30,010 bases of DNA from an uncultured Sutterella sp. (lineage in GTDB: Bacteria; Pseudomonadota; Gammaproteobacteria; Burkholderiales; Burkholderiaceae_F). The position numbers and the translations under genes are program-made. The stretch lies in assembly GCA_905201055.1 (NCBI GenBank), contig CAJKMT010000013.1, forward strand, positions 1-30,010, written 5' to 3'. This document shows positions 7,778-16,017 of this stretch, piece by piece (within the stretch, counting starts at the first letter, position 1; every line of letters starts with the position of its first letter). The notes beneath the pieces are model-generated. The model had not been told where the DNA came from and made no database searches. It saw only the letters and a list, made by a program, of their open reading frames with translations.

Positions 7778-8836
7778 TTAATCCAAAACGTATTTGGTTT
7801 CAGTCCCCGAGCAGGGATTGCCGGTAGTGATCCATAACGAGCGCTCGTTCAGATCCATCATCATGGTGTAGACAGTGCAGAGGCGTTTAGAAGGAGCATC
7901 TGCCGGATCTTCGTGACTGCAGATGGAGTCGGGGCGGTTGGCATGGTCACGCAGCACGGTCATTAAGAACTCTTTGTTAAATTTTCCCCTGTGAAGCCTG
8001 CAAAGTCTTCTCATTCGGTTTAAGCGAATGAATGTGTCGGTGAGTTCTGCTTTAAAGGTATCCTGAGCTTTAAAAATCGGTGATTGATAATGATTGGTGT
8101 GGCAAAGCGGAATTTCTTCGGGCATCAGTACGTCAAAATTATCCGGTGTGTATTCCACACTCATTAAGAAACCTTCGGCAGAGCCGATATTGAAGGTGCC
8201 GGAACCGGCGCGTTTTGCACGAGCGATACGATCCAAACTGTTAGTGATAGAGGTTTCGTTCAGAATGGCTCTGTACATGAAGTGAAGCGGAACACCGATT
8301 TGTCCTTTGCCTACACTCATGCAGTTAAGACAAACACCGATTCCGAAGCTGTTAAGACCTTTACCTCCGATCATGCCGGCTTCGGCAACCATCAAGATGT
8401 TCGGTTTGTTATTTTGTTGAATTTTAACGAGAAGGGTGTGGTCGCCTGATGGCCGCAGCCAGTCCCAGTTTTGACCCAGGTATGTGTGACCGTCCGCACT
8501 TTGTTCGGGCAATAAGCCGATGCAGCTGCAGCCGTCGGGCTGCGCAAAAAGTACCTCGCTGCGGCAATTTAATGTCAGGATATCTTCAAAATCCAAATCA
8601 CTGCCTTGAGCAATACCTTTCATTTCCTCGAGCGCCTCGGAATCGTAATCCGTGATGACGGGCAAAAAAGAACTGCTGATTTTTTTTGCCTTGTCCCAAG
8701 AAATACCGGCCATACCTTCAAATAGGTGCGAATAAAAAGCGATGGCTTTCAGAATTTTTTCGCGGGCGGCTTTGCCGTACGTTAAGCCGCGTTCAAAGGC
8801 AGTTCCGGACAGAGAAAGAACATATAGCGGAGACAT
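7778..8836 (-). CDS. C45-family (acyl-CoA:6-APA acyltransferase/NAAA-like) Ntn-hydrolase
   Basis: 352 residues. N-terminal nucleophile hydrolases of this family are made as a precursor that cuts itself between Gly and Cys; here DGCSCIGL (101-108) supplies Gly102-Cys103, followed by GHTYLGQNWDW, the family's second signature. Relatives release or transfer acyl groups on amides such as N-acyl amino acids, conjugated bile acids or penicillin precursors. No signal peptide, so cytoplasmic. The start at 8836 has GAGGT ahead of it. It is a separate transcript, flanked by terminators at both ends, but lies next to the TRAP/M20 locus and an aldehyde dehydrogenase. Substrate unknown. Confidence 0.85.
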   Translation of the reverse strand: MSPLYVLSLSGTAFERGLTYGKAAREKILKAIAFYSHLFEGMAGISWDKAKKISSSFLPVITDYDSEALEEMKGIAQGSDLDFEDILTLNCRSEVLFAQPDGCSCIGLLPEQSADGHTYLGQNWDWLRPSGDHTLLVKIQQNNKPNILMVAEAGMIGGKGLNSFGIGVCLNCMSVGKGQIGVPLHFMYRAILNETSITNSLDRIARAKRAGSGTFNIGSAEGFLMSVEYTPDNFDVLMPEEIPLCHTNHYQSPIFKAQDTFKAELTDTFIRLNRMRRLCRLHRGKFNKEFLMTVLRDHANRPDSICSHEDPADAPSKRLCTVYTMMMDLNERSLWITTGNPCSGTETKYVLD

Positions 8837-8913
8837 TTAAACCTCCTCGAGAAATTGGTTATTTCCATTTTGAGAGCCGATGGCACTCTCGTCAATAGTT
8901 TTTTTCCAATGTC

Positions 8914-8945
8914 AAAAAGGCCCGGAGAATTAATGATTCCGGGCC
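8914..8945 (-). terminator. Terminator after the aldehyde dehydrogenase gene
   Basis: Stem GGCCCGGA/TCCGGGCC with an 11-base loop at 8919-8945, followed on the minus strand by TTTTT. It lies 13 bases after the stop codon. Confidence 0.85.
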
Positions 8946-8958
8946 CGAGAACTAATGG

Positions 8959-10434
8959 TTAGAAGAAACCGCGTTTACTTTCAGAAATTGAAATGTAAAT
9001 ATTTTTCGTTTGACTGTAGTGAGCGAGCATCATCTTGTGAGTTTCACGTCCGATACCGGATTTCTTATAGCCGCCAAACGGTGTGTGGGCAGGCAATTCG
9101 TTGTAGGTGTTCACCCACATGCGGCCCGTTCGCACAGACTTGGCTACGCGCAGCGCACGGTTGATGTCTCGAGTCCAGACCGCGCCGCCTAAGCCGTATT
9201 CACTGTCATTGGCCATAGCAATGACTTCTTCTTCGGTCTTAAATTTAATGACGACCGCAACCGGTCCGAAAATTTCTTCCTGAGCGACTCGCATATCGTT
9301 GGTGACATCGACAAGAAGCGTCGGCTGCATAAAGGCACCGTCTTCAAGTCCCGCAACCTTGGCGGCTTCACCGCCAACGAGCACGCGCGCTCCTTCAGAC
9401 TTGCCGATTTCGACGTAGCTCAGGATCTTCTTGAGTTGCTTTTGATTGATTTGTGAACCCACCTGAGTTTGCATCGACATGGGATCGCCAACTTTGACTT
9501 CCTTAAAGGCTTGGGCCAGTTTTTCTACAAAGGTATCGTAAATACCTTCCTGAACGAAAATGCGAGAGCCCGCACAGCAAACTTGACCCTGGTTAAAGAG
9601 GATGCCGATCTGAGCACCTTCAATAGCCTTATCCATCTGGCAGTCATCAAAGTAGATATTGGCAGACTTGCCGCCTAATTCAAGCGTGGCGGGAATGAGG
9701 CGCTGAGCGGCTGCTTTAGCCACGCTGTAGCCCACTTCGGTTGAACCGGTAAAGGCCAACTTGGCAAATCCCGGATGGTCAAGCATAGCCTGCCCGCTCT
9801 GAGCGCCGCGCCCGGTAATGATGTTGACGACACCCGGCGGAAGAATTTCGTTCAGTAACTTGCCAAGGTAAAGAATGGACAGCGGCGTGGTGGACGAGGG
9901 CTTAATGACAAGCGTGTTGCCTGCAGCCAGAGCCGGTGCAATTTTCCATGCGGCCATCAACAGCGGGAAATTCCACGGGATAATTTGACCGACGACACCG
10001 ATCGGTTCATGCAGTACCACGGAGAGTGTGTTGTCATCGATCATGACCGCGGAGCCTTCTTCGGCACGGATGCAGCCAGCGAAGTAGCGGAAATGATCTG
10101 AAGAAAGGGGCACGTCTACAAGGGTGGTTTCACGCAAAGGTTTGCCGTTGTCGCGGGTTTCAATCTCAGCCAATTCTGCGGCATGCGCATCGATTGCATC
10201 CGCAGCCTTCAGAAGAAGCTCTGCTCTTTGCTGCGGACTGGTTTTGGACCAGCTTTCAAACGCTTTTTGAGCCGCCGCTACTGCTTTATCAACGTCAGAA
10301 GCACTGGCATCTGCGCAGACGGAGAGCAGTTCGTTGGTTGCAGGATTGTGTGTTTCAAAAGTGGCACCGTTTTCAGCATCGACCCACTGACCGCCAATCA
10401 ATAAACCATACTTTTTCTCAAAAACAAAACTCAT
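8959..10434 (-). CDS. NAD(P)-dependent aldehyde dehydrogenase
   Basis: 491 residues from the ATG at 10434, which has a textbook AGGAGG; the upstream extension of 42 codons lacks one and reads through AT-rich promoter-like sequence. Family features in order: IIPWNFPLLMAAWKIAPALAAGN (151-173), the nucleotide-binding FTGSTEVG (228-235), general base Glu252 in LELGG, catalytic Cys286 in FNQGQVCCAGSR, and the C-terminal PFGGYKKSGIGRE. It oxidises an aldehyde to the acid in the cytoplasm and resembles the AldB/ALDH2 branch. Alone between a terminator and the flavodoxin gene. The exact aldehyde is not shown by sequence. Confidence 0.95.
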   Translation of the reverse strand: MSFVFEKKYGLLIGGQWVDAENGATFETHNPATNELLSVCADASASDVDKAVAAAQKAFESWSKTSPQQRAELLLKAADAIDAHAAELAEIETRDNGKPLRETTLVDVPLSSDHFRYFAGCIRAEEGSAVMIDDNTLSVVLHEPIGVVGQIIPWNFPLLMAAWKIAPALAAGNTLVIKPSSTTPLSILYLGKLLNEILPPGVVNIITGRGAQSGQAMLDHPGFAKLAFTGSTEVGYSVAKAAAQRLIPATLELGGKSANIYFDDCQMDKAIEGAQIGILFNQGQVCCAGSRIFVQEGIYDTFVEKLAQAFKEVKVGDPMSMQTQVGSQINQKQLKKILSYVEIGKSEGARVLVGGEAAKVAGLEDGAFMQPTLLVDVTNDMRVAQEEIFGPVAVVIKFKTEEEVIAMANDSEYGLGGAVWTRDINRALRVAKSVRTGRMWVNTYNELPAHTPFGGYKKSGIGRETHKMMLAHYSQTKNIYISISESKRGFF

Positions 10435-10552
10435 ATCGGCCTCCTGAAAGATCGTTGTGCTTTGTTTTAAATATAAGGTTGAAATAAGCGAGGGAAAATT
10501 GTCCAAAAGGATATCTTTTTGTTTTTGAAAGAAAAAACTATAGATGCCATAG

Positions 10553-10584
10553 TTTGGCAACTGTCAAAAAGGACAGTTGCCAAA
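10553..10584. other. Long hairpin between the flavodoxin and ALDH genes
   Basis: A 13-base perfect stem (TTTGGCAACTGTC with GACAGTTGCCAAA) with a 6-base loop begins 8 bases after the flavodoxin stop. There is no U-tract on either side, so it is not a classic terminator, though its place suggests it ends or protects the flavodoxin mRNA. Confidence 0.55.
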
Positions 10585-10591
10585 TGCGGAA

Positions 10592-11146
10592 TTAAAGCAA
10601 TTTATTGGTTTTGAGCCATTGACGGATTTCGTCTAACGAATAAGACGAACCGTAAGCCGTGATGCCTTCTCTGACGTCGGCTTTCGGGAATTTTTCTCGA
10701 ATGTCATCCTCGCAGCTTGACATGCCACCGCCGCCGTGGGTGACAAACGGCATGATGACTTTGCCGCTCAGGTCATGCCGATCCATAAAAGTGAAAACAG
10801 GCATACTGACATGACTCCACCAGTTTGGAGTGCCTAACAGGATTGTGGAGTATTGGGATAAATCGGGAACGTCATCACGAATGGCCGGACGATCGCCTCG
10901 CTGAAGCTGCTCTTTGGCTAAATTAACAGTTGCACGGTAAGCAGTCGGGTAGGGTTCTACCGTTTTGATTTCGTAGATATCTGCCTTCAGTTCCTTAGCG
11001 ATAGCTTGGGCCATTGCACGAGTGTTGCCGGACCATGAATAAAAGACAACTAAAGATTTGGAGGCGGTTTGGGCAAGTGCCAAAGGTGTTAAAGAAACCG
11101 CTGCCGTCGCGAGCATCGTTTTTAAAAAAGCCTTGCGGGTCAACAT
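10592..11146 (-). CDS. Exported flavodoxin-family protein
   Basis: 184 residues. The N-terminus (TRKAFLKTMLATAAVSLTPLALA) is a signal peptide with a Tat-like RKAFLK core, fitting export with FMN already bound. The flavodoxin phosphate loop is SWSGNTRAMA (about 37-46), and the second FMN loop is in LLGTPNWWSHVSMPVFTF. Such periplasmic flavodoxins are common in anaerobes and host-associated bacteria; their partners are mostly unknown. RBS AAGGAG before the ATG. Its own transcript, ended by the long hairpin at 10553-10584. Confidence 0.9.
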   Translation of the reverse strand: MLTRKAFLKTMLATAAVSLTPLALAQTASKSLVVFYSWSGNTRAMAQAIAKELKADIYEIKTVEPYPTAYRATVNLAKEQLQRGDRPAIRDDVPDLSQYSTILLGTPNWWSHVSMPVFTFMDRHDLSGKVIMPFVTHGGGGMSSCEDDIREKFPKADVREGITAYGSSYSLDEIRQWLKTNKLL

Positions 11147-11271
11147 GTTATTTCTCCTTCAATGGAAGATGGTTTAACTTTATCGTTGACCTATTTGGAA
11201 TGATTAAACAAAATTATTCGATTTTTGCCTGATCTTATTTTCGACGAATTAAATCGAAACAGAATGTGTCC

Positions 11272-11305
11272 AAAAAAAGCCTGCCGTTTTTTCTCGGGCA
11301 GGCTT
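11272..11305 (-). terminator. Terminator after the DUF134-NifX gene
   Basis: Stem AAGCCTGCC/GGCAGGCTT (11277-11305) followed on the minus strand by a run of T. It lies 22 bases after the stop codon. Confidence 0.88.
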
Positions 11306-11327
11306 TCAAAGTTATTTAGCCGTGGAG

Positions 11328-12137
11328 TTATTTATTTTGGCACTGGCAGTTATGCACGTGGTCTCCGCAGTGTCCGCCGCAGTCATCGTGCTCACCGCAG
11401 TGGCAGTGACCCTGATGTTGGTGAGAATGGTGCTGTTTGCTGCAGGCGGCTTGTGTGTTGCTTTCAAGACCGCCGGCTAAGTATGCGCTTACCGCTTCAT
11501 CAGCCTCTCCGCTGATACCGACAACCAGTTCGATGCCGGCCTGACTGACGCCCTGGATGGCTCCTTCGCCGATACCGCCGCAGATCAAACAATTCACACC
11601 GTTTTCCAACAATACTGAAAGCATCGCACCGTGACCGCGTCCGGCGGTTTCAACTATCTCGGTATTGATGACCCGATTATTTTCCACTGTGTAAATCTTA
11701 AAGGCGGCAGCCATGCCGAAGTGCTGATAAATAATTTCGTGTTTGACAGGAATGGCGATTTTCATAATTTGTTCTCCTTTGTATGCTGTTTTCTCAAATT
11801 GACAACCTTTGCGTCGGCAGTTTCCCCGGCATTGTCCCTCGTCGGACGATTGGCAGATGCGGTAATGACCGCCGGCAATTACAAGGGGTCTACCGTTGAC
11901 GATGGCGTCGGCAATTTTGAACCTCGCCTTTTCGTAAATCTCTGTGACCGTAGTACGGGAGATCTGCATTTGCTGCGCGCACTGTTCGTGCGTCATTTTG
12001 TAGAAATCAACTAATCGGATTGTTTCGTATTCATCCACAAAAAGGGTGACGGGATCAGCCTTCCGATCACATCCCGGACGGAATGTTTTAAAGGCGGGTT
12101 CCGAGCACACGCGACGGCATCGACTGGGTTTCGGCAT
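11328..12137 (-). CDS. DUF134-NifX/NifB-like fusion with Cys/His-rich tail
   Basis: 269 residues. Residues 1-115 are a DUF134 (UPF0251) DNA-binding-like domain: PKPSRCRRV start, a sigma-like helix-turn-helix (MTHEQCAQQMQISRTTVTEIYEKARFKIADAI, about 48-79), then Cys95/103/107/112. Residues 125-225 are a dinitrogenase iron-molybdenum cofactor domain (MKIAIPVKHEIIYQHFGMAAAFKIY, then CLICGGIGEGAIQGVSQAGIELVVG). Residues 232-266 are a tail with ten His and seven Cys, probably metal-binding. These two domains are normally separate neighbouring genes. Met125 has its own perfect ribosome site (11774-11780), so a NifX-tail protein may also be made. Promoter TTGCTT-17-TATTCT lies upstream, with a palindrome at its start point. 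Likely metal- or redox-sensing; no nif genes nearby. Confidence 0.85.
   Translation of the reverse strand: MPKPSRCRRVCSEPAFKTFRPGCDRKADPVTLFVDEYETIRLVDFYKMTHEQCAQQMQISRTTVTEIYEKARFKIADAIVNGRPLVIAGGHYRICQSSDEGQCRGNCRRKGCQFEKTAYKGEQIMKIAIPVKHEIIYQHFGMAAAFKIYTVENNRVINTEIVETAGRGHGAMLSVLLENGVNCLICGGIGEGAIQGVSQAGIELVVGISGEADEAVSAYLAGGLESNTQAACSKQHHSHQHQGHCHCGEHDDCGGHCGDHVHNCQCQNK
11774..11780 (-). promoter_or_regulatory. Internal ribosome binding site before the NifX domain
   Basis: AAAGGAG, then an 8-base spacer, then the in-frame ATG at 11765 (Met125 of the fusion). Strength and spacing equal those of true starts in this window, such as the AAAGGAG before the fusion's own ATG. Confidence 0.7.
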
Positions 12138-12155
12138 AAGTTGTCAACTCCTTTA

Positions 12156-12173
12156 ATCCGACATTTGTCGGAT
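12156..12173. promoter_or_regulatory. Operator-like palindrome upstream of DUF134-NifX
   Basis: ATCCGACATTTGTCGGAT is a perfect inverted repeat (8-base arms, 2-base centre). It overlaps the predicted transcription start of the DUF134-NifX gene, just after a TTGCTT-17-TATTCT promoter. A matching half (AATCCGA) sits at about 12243 beside TTGACT, the likely -35 of the divergent reductase gene. A repressor acting on both genes, perhaps DUF134 itself, is possible. Confidence 0.55.
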
Positions 12174-12313
12174 ATAGAATAAGCTTTTTATAGAAAAAAA
12201 GCAAAATTTTTCATTGTTTTTAATTCAATAGAAATAGGCAATAATCCGATTGACTTTGTTCTGAAAAAAGGAACCTTTGGTGATTAAACTTGTCAATCAA
12301 AGGAGTTGAAGAA

Positions 12314-12987
12314 ATGATCAGACCTCATATTATTTGCCACATGATGATCTCCATTGACGGTCGTATTGACTGTGAGATGACTGCAAAATTTCCGGAGTCA
12401 AGGAATACTACGATTCGTTAAAAGCATTAAACGTTCAGGCGACGGTAAGCGGCCGCGTGACAGCTCAGCTGGAATTGGCTCAGGACGGAGAGTTTGTCTC
12501 GAAAAAAGAAGAGATTTTCGGTCGGGAAGGTTTTTCGAAAAAGTGTGACTCGGATAACTATTGCGTGGTGGTGGATACGAAGGGTTCTTTGCTTTGGACT
12601 CATCCGAAAGAACTCAATCAACCTCTCATTGTGATTACGACGATGTCAGTCAAAAAGGATTATCTTGACTATCTGGATTCTGAACGCATCTCCTGGATCG
12701 CAGTGGGCGAAAAACAGATCGATTTAGTGCATGCCTGCGAAATTTTGGCTCGTGAGTTCGGTATCGAACGCATGGCTATTGTTGGCGGCGGACATATCAA
12801 CGCAGGTTTTCTCAGAGAAGGACTTTTGGATGAAGTGAGTCTTGTTGTGGGCCCCGCCATTGACGGTCGAGCCGGAATGACTGCGCTTTTTGACGGTTTG
12901 GACGCCCAAAAAGAACCGACACCGTTAAAGCTAGAAACTGTCAATCGTTACAACGACGTGTTGCATTTGTTGTACAAACTGGCCTAG
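12314..12987 (+). pseudogene. RibD C-terminal/DHFR-like reductase gene with a frameshift
   Basis: The gene begins well (AAAGGAG, then ATG at 12314, MIRPHIICHMMISIDGRIDCEM) as dihydrofolate-reductase-family/RibD C-terminal proteins do. After the A-run at 12385-12388 the ATG frame meets TAA within 12 codons, while the -1 frame continues as KISGVKEYYDSLKALNVQ and on through VSGRVTAQLELA to a normal C-terminus (VGGGHINAGFLREGLLDEVSLVVGPAIDG). One missing base restores a 224-residue protein. A deletion in AAAAA or a sequencing error both fit; no standard slippery heptamer is in frame. The full protein would reduce a pteridine- or pyrimidine-like substrate with NADPH. If the frameshift is real, the intact part (from 12457) has lost its N-terminal strand. 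Confidence 0.8.
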
Positions 12988-13003
12988 TGTTGTCTCTGTT
13001 TTG

Positions 13004-13059
13004 GACCGTGCTTTAAGAAATTTCTTTAAATTTCTGAGCACGGTCTTCTCTTTTCTTTA
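13004..13059 (+). terminator. Terminator after the reductase gene
   Basis: Outer stem GACCGTGCT/AGCACGGTC (13004-13012 with 13037-13045) and inner stem AGAAATTT/AAATTTCT, followed by the T-rich TTCTCTTTTCTTT. Confidence 0.85.
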
Positions 13060-13131
13060 GTCTAAATTGCTTATCCAGGGAAGAAAAAAAACAAAAAATA
13101 TGACCGGAAAAGCTTGATTCAAATTTGATAT

Positions 13132-13145
13132 TTGATTAAGATCAA
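13132..13145 (+). promoter_or_regulatory. Perfect FNR/ANR-type box upstream of the anion transporter
   Basis: TTGATTAAGATCAA matches the FNR consensus TTGAT-N4-ATCAA at all ten fixed positions. It is centred 109 bases before the ATG of the SLC13 gene; if used as a class II site (-41.5), transcription would start near 13180 and leave a leader of about 68 bases. This predicts induction without oxygen. Confidence 0.75.
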
Positions 13146-13247
13146 TAAAAATTAAACTCTTAACAGATCATTTAAGTAACCCTTCAAACTGGCATCCCTG
13201 GCACCATCAGTGATCCGCTCGTTGAACGAATCAAAAGGAGCTCCTTT

Positions 13248-14777
13248 ATGAAGCACCATGAATCCAGTATTGAAATCGGCGCAATCAGCAATAAGTCCAA
13301 GCTGATTCCTCTAATTCTCGGTCCGCTCGCCGCGCTGTTCATCTATTTCATCCTGCCTGAACAGTTCACAACGTCAGCAGGAGCAATGGAAAACTTCTCG
13401 CATGCCGGGCGTGCCTGTGCTGCCATTGTGATTTGGATGGCTATCTGGTGGTTTACCGAAGCCGTGCCGATTGCGGTCACCTCACTTTTGCCGATCGTGC
13501 TTTTCCCACTTTTCGGCGTAATGAATTCTTCGGACACGTTAAAGGAATATGCCAATGGGACGATATTCCTTTTCTTGGGTGGTTTTTTGATTGCCGCCGG
13601 TATTGCCCGCTGGCATTTGGATCGTCGAATCGCATTGATGACGATTCGCATTGTCGGCACTAAGCCGCAGCAGATCATTTTGGGTCTTCTGTTGTCCACG
13701 TCTTTTATTTCTGCCTGGGTGAGCAACACGGCAACGGCAGCCATGATGGTGCCGATTGCGTTGGCGGTTATGAAAGTCGTGCGTTCAACCCGAGGTGAGG
13801 CAGCAATTGATCGTGCAGAGCACAATTTCGGCATTTGCGTATTGCTTGCGGTTGCCTATGGCGCGAGTCTCGGCGGTGTGCTGACTTTGATCGGTACGCC
13901 TCCCAATGGGATATTTGCCCGCTTTGTGGAGCAAACCTATGCGGTGCCGGTGAGTTTTCTTGATTGGATGCTCATTGCTTTTCCGATCGTCATTGTCATG
14001 ATTGCGGTCACTCATTTATTGATGACAAAAGTTCTTTTTCGTGATCTCATTGATGAGTTGCCGGGCGGCAAAGATTGGGTCGCTCATGAATATTCCAGGC
14101 TTGGCCCCATGTCGCGAGGGGAAAAGATCGTTTTGACGGTTTTTATTTCCGCCGCTCTATTATGGTGTTTCGGCCCGTTGATTCGCGGCATTGAAATTGC
14201 CGGCATGCAGCCTTTCAAGCCCTTGTCGGATACGGTTATTGCCATGGGAGCGGGCATCATCCTTTTCATTATTCCGGTTGATTACAAACGCGGAGTGCAC
14301 GCTTTAGACTGGTCAAGCGCAAGCGACACAGTAGCCTGGGATGTTTTGCTTTTATTCGGCGGCGGTTTGTCGATGGCAGCGGCTATTCAGAAAACGGGAC
14401 TTGCAGATATTATCGGCGCTCAAGCGACATTTCTGTCAGCGCTTCCTGAAGTGGCAGCAATCAGCGGTTTAACCACATTGACGGTATTTGCCTCGGAATT
14501 TACTTCCAATACGGCGCTTGCGGCAACGATGATGCCTTTGGTTTCGGCTGTGGCAGATTCCATCGGTATGCACCCCGAGGCGCTTTTGGTGGCAACCACC
14601 TTCGGTGCATCTTTGGCATTTATGATGCCTGTCGGTACGCCGCCCAATGCGATTATTTTCGGTACCGGCCGCATTCGGATCGGAGAAATGATTCGAGCGG
14701 GGTTCTGGCTGAACGTATGCGGGATTGTCGTAGTGACGGTGATTTGTTCGTTATTTACCGTTGGCATTATTCCGTAG
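13248..14777 (+). CDS. SLC13/DASS-family dicarboxylate or citrate transporter
   Basis: 509 residues, many hydrophobic helices. Both family signatures with the paired SNT motifs are present: AWVSNTATAAMMVPIAL (157-173) and EFTSNTALAATMMPL near 425, each followed later by GTPPN (GTPPNGIFARF and GTPPNAIIFGTG). Relatives (CitT, TtdT, SdcS, YflS) carry succinate, citrate, tartrate or malate by sodium symport or anion exchange. RBS AAAAGGAG. The FNR box upstream fits anaerobic C4-dicarboxylate or citrate exchange. Single-gene unit ending at the 14849 terminator. Substrate not determined. Confidence 0.94.
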   Translation: MKHHESSIEIGAISNKSKLIPLILGPLAALFIYFILPEQFTTSAGAMENFSHAGRACAAIVIWMAIWWFTEAVPIAVTSLLPIVLFPLFGVMNSSDTLKEYANGTIFLFLGGFLIAAGIARWHLDRRIALMTIRIVGTKPQQIILGLLLSTSFISAWVSNTATAAMMVPIALAVMKVVRSTRGEAAIDRAEHNFGICVLLAVAYGASLGGVLTLIGTPPNGIFARFVEQTYAVPVSFLDWMLIAFPIVIVMIAVTHLLMTKVLFRDLIDELPGGKDWVAHEYSRLGPMSRGEKIVLTVFISAALLWCFGPLIRGIEIAGMQPFKPLSDTVIAMGAGIILFIIPVDYKRGVHALDWSSASDTVAWDVLLLFGGGLSMAAAIQKTGLADIIGAQATFLSALPEVAAISGLTTLTVFASEFTSNTALAATMMPLVSAVADSIGMHPEALLVATTFGASLAFMMPVGTPPNAIIFGTGRIRIGEMIRAGFWLNVCGIVVVTVICSLFTVGIIP

Positions 14778-14848
14778 AGGATCTTGCCCGAAGACAGAAA
14801 ATAACTTCAATATTATGGATACTATCTATTGATAGCGACTTAGAAGGG

Positions 14849-14879
14849 GAGCACAATAATTAGATGTGCTCTCTTTTTT
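14849..14879 (+). terminator. Terminator between the SLC13 gene and ppk2
   Basis: GAGCACA pairs with TGTGCTC around a 9-base loop and is followed by TCTTTTTTT. It overlaps a false upstream start for ppk2. Confidence 0.8.
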
Positions 14880-14896
14880 ATAGGGATATTTCTGTT

Positions 14897-16006
14897 ATGA
14901 CTGATAACAAAAAAAATACGACAAATACCAAACGCGGCCCCTATCGCAGTCAGTTGGTTTCTCGAGGAGATGTTTCTCATGCCCGAGTGACGGAGGAAGT
15001 GCAGGACATCGTGACCGATGACACGACACAAGCTGCCGATCAAAAAGAGCTGGAGGCCTTAACGACTATTCTTAAAGGCGAAGCTCCTGCCGATCGAATT
15101 CGCTTGTTGCGTCTGTTGCTCCGCCAGGAGCGTCTAAATTTCGCAACCTCCAGCTCCCGCGATGATAATCCGGACGATATTTTGGTTAGAGACTGGCGCA
15201 CCGGAATTTATCCATACAAAAATCGCCTCAACCGTAAAACATATGAAAAAGAAAAATTCGCGCTTCAGGTTGAGTTGCTGAAGTTGCAGGCTTGGATTAA
15301 AGAAACCGGTCAACGAGTTGTCATTCTTTTTGAGGGGCGAGACGCCGCAGGTAAAGGCGGTACGATCAAGCGTTTTATGGAGCACATGAATCCTCGCGGG
15401 GCCAGAATTGTGGCTTTGGAAAAACCCAATGAGAAAGAATTGGGGCAGTGGTATTTCCAGCGCTACGTGGAGCACTTGCCAACTCGCGGCGAAATGGTGC
15501 TTTTTGATCGTTCCTGGTACAACCGCGCGGGAGTCGAACGTGTGATGGGTTTTTGCACACCCCAGCAATACGATCGCTTCATGCAAGAATGCCCAGAATT
15601 TGAACGTAACTTAGTGAGAAACGGAATCTACGTCATTAAATTTTGGTTCTCCGTGAGCCGTGAAGAACAAAAGCGTCGGTTTAAAGAACGCAAGATTCAT
15701 CCGCTTAAGCGCTGGAAACTTTCACCGATCGATGTTGCTTCGCTGTCAAAGTGGGACGAGTACACGCAGGCAAAGGAAATGATGTTCCTGAATACCGATA
15801 CGGTGGAATGCCCCTGGATTGTGGTTAAAAGTGATGACAAAAAGCGCGCCCGTCTTAACGCCATGAGATACGTGCTTCATCTTTTGCCCTATACCAACAA
15901 AAATGAAAACGCTATCGGTCCGGTTGATCCCTTGATCGTCGGCCGAGCAAACATTGTCTTTGAACAGGGAGAGGAACCAAGCATGGTTCCGCTCGCGAAA
16001 AAATAA
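14897..16006 (+). CDS. ppk2: Polyphosphate kinase 2, class I type
   Basis: 369 residues from the ATG at 14897 (AGGGA ahead); an ATG at 14864 lies inside the terminator hairpin and was rejected. The P-loop kinase core has Walker A GRDAAGKGG (147-155), the MNPRGARIVAL segment, Walker B LFDRSWYNR (202-210), and the lid helix REEQKRRFKERKIHPLKRWKLSPID. One PPK2 domain makes it a class I or III type enzyme that phosphorylates nucleoside diphosphates with polyphosphate. An N-terminal extension of about 85 polar residues precedes the domain. Located between two terminators, so expressed alone or by read-through. Confidence 0.92.
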   Translation: MTDNKKNTTNTKRGPYRSQLVSRGDVSHARVTEEVQDIVTDDTTQAADQKELEALTTILKGEAPADRIRLLRLLLRQERLNFATSSSRDDNPDDILVRDWRTGIYPYKNRLNRKTYEKEKFALQVELLKLQAWIKETGQRVVILFEGRDAAGKGGTIKRFMEHMNPRGARIVALEKPNEKELGQWYFQRYVEHLPTRGEMVLFDRSWYNRAGVERVMGFCTPQQYDRFMQECPEFERNLVRNGIYVIKFWFSVSREEQKRRFKERKIHPLKRWKLSPIDVASLSKWDEYTQAKEMMFLNTDTVECPWIVVKSDDKKRARLNAMRYVLHLLPYTNKNENAIGPVDPLIVGRANIVFEQGEEPSMVPLAKK

Positions 16007-16017
16007 TCAGAGGTTTA

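Noticed and set aside
10435..10560. N-terminal extension of the aldehyde dehydrogenase to 10560
   Set aside because: No ribosome site there, while AGGAGG sits before the ATG at 10434 where the family begins.
12385..12391. Programmed -1 frameshift in the reductase gene
   Set aside because: The in-frame sequence GCA AAA TTT is not a standard X-XXY-YYZ slippery site and no clear stimulatory hairpin follows; simple base loss or sequencing error is likelier.
13343..13834. Minus-strand 163-codon frame inside the SLC13 gene
   Set aside because: Antisense shadow of a strongly conserved transporter gene, with no ribosome site and an unconvincing product.
14864..14896. Longer start for ppk2 at 14864
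   Set aside because: This ATG lies in a terminator hairpin and lacks a ribosome site.
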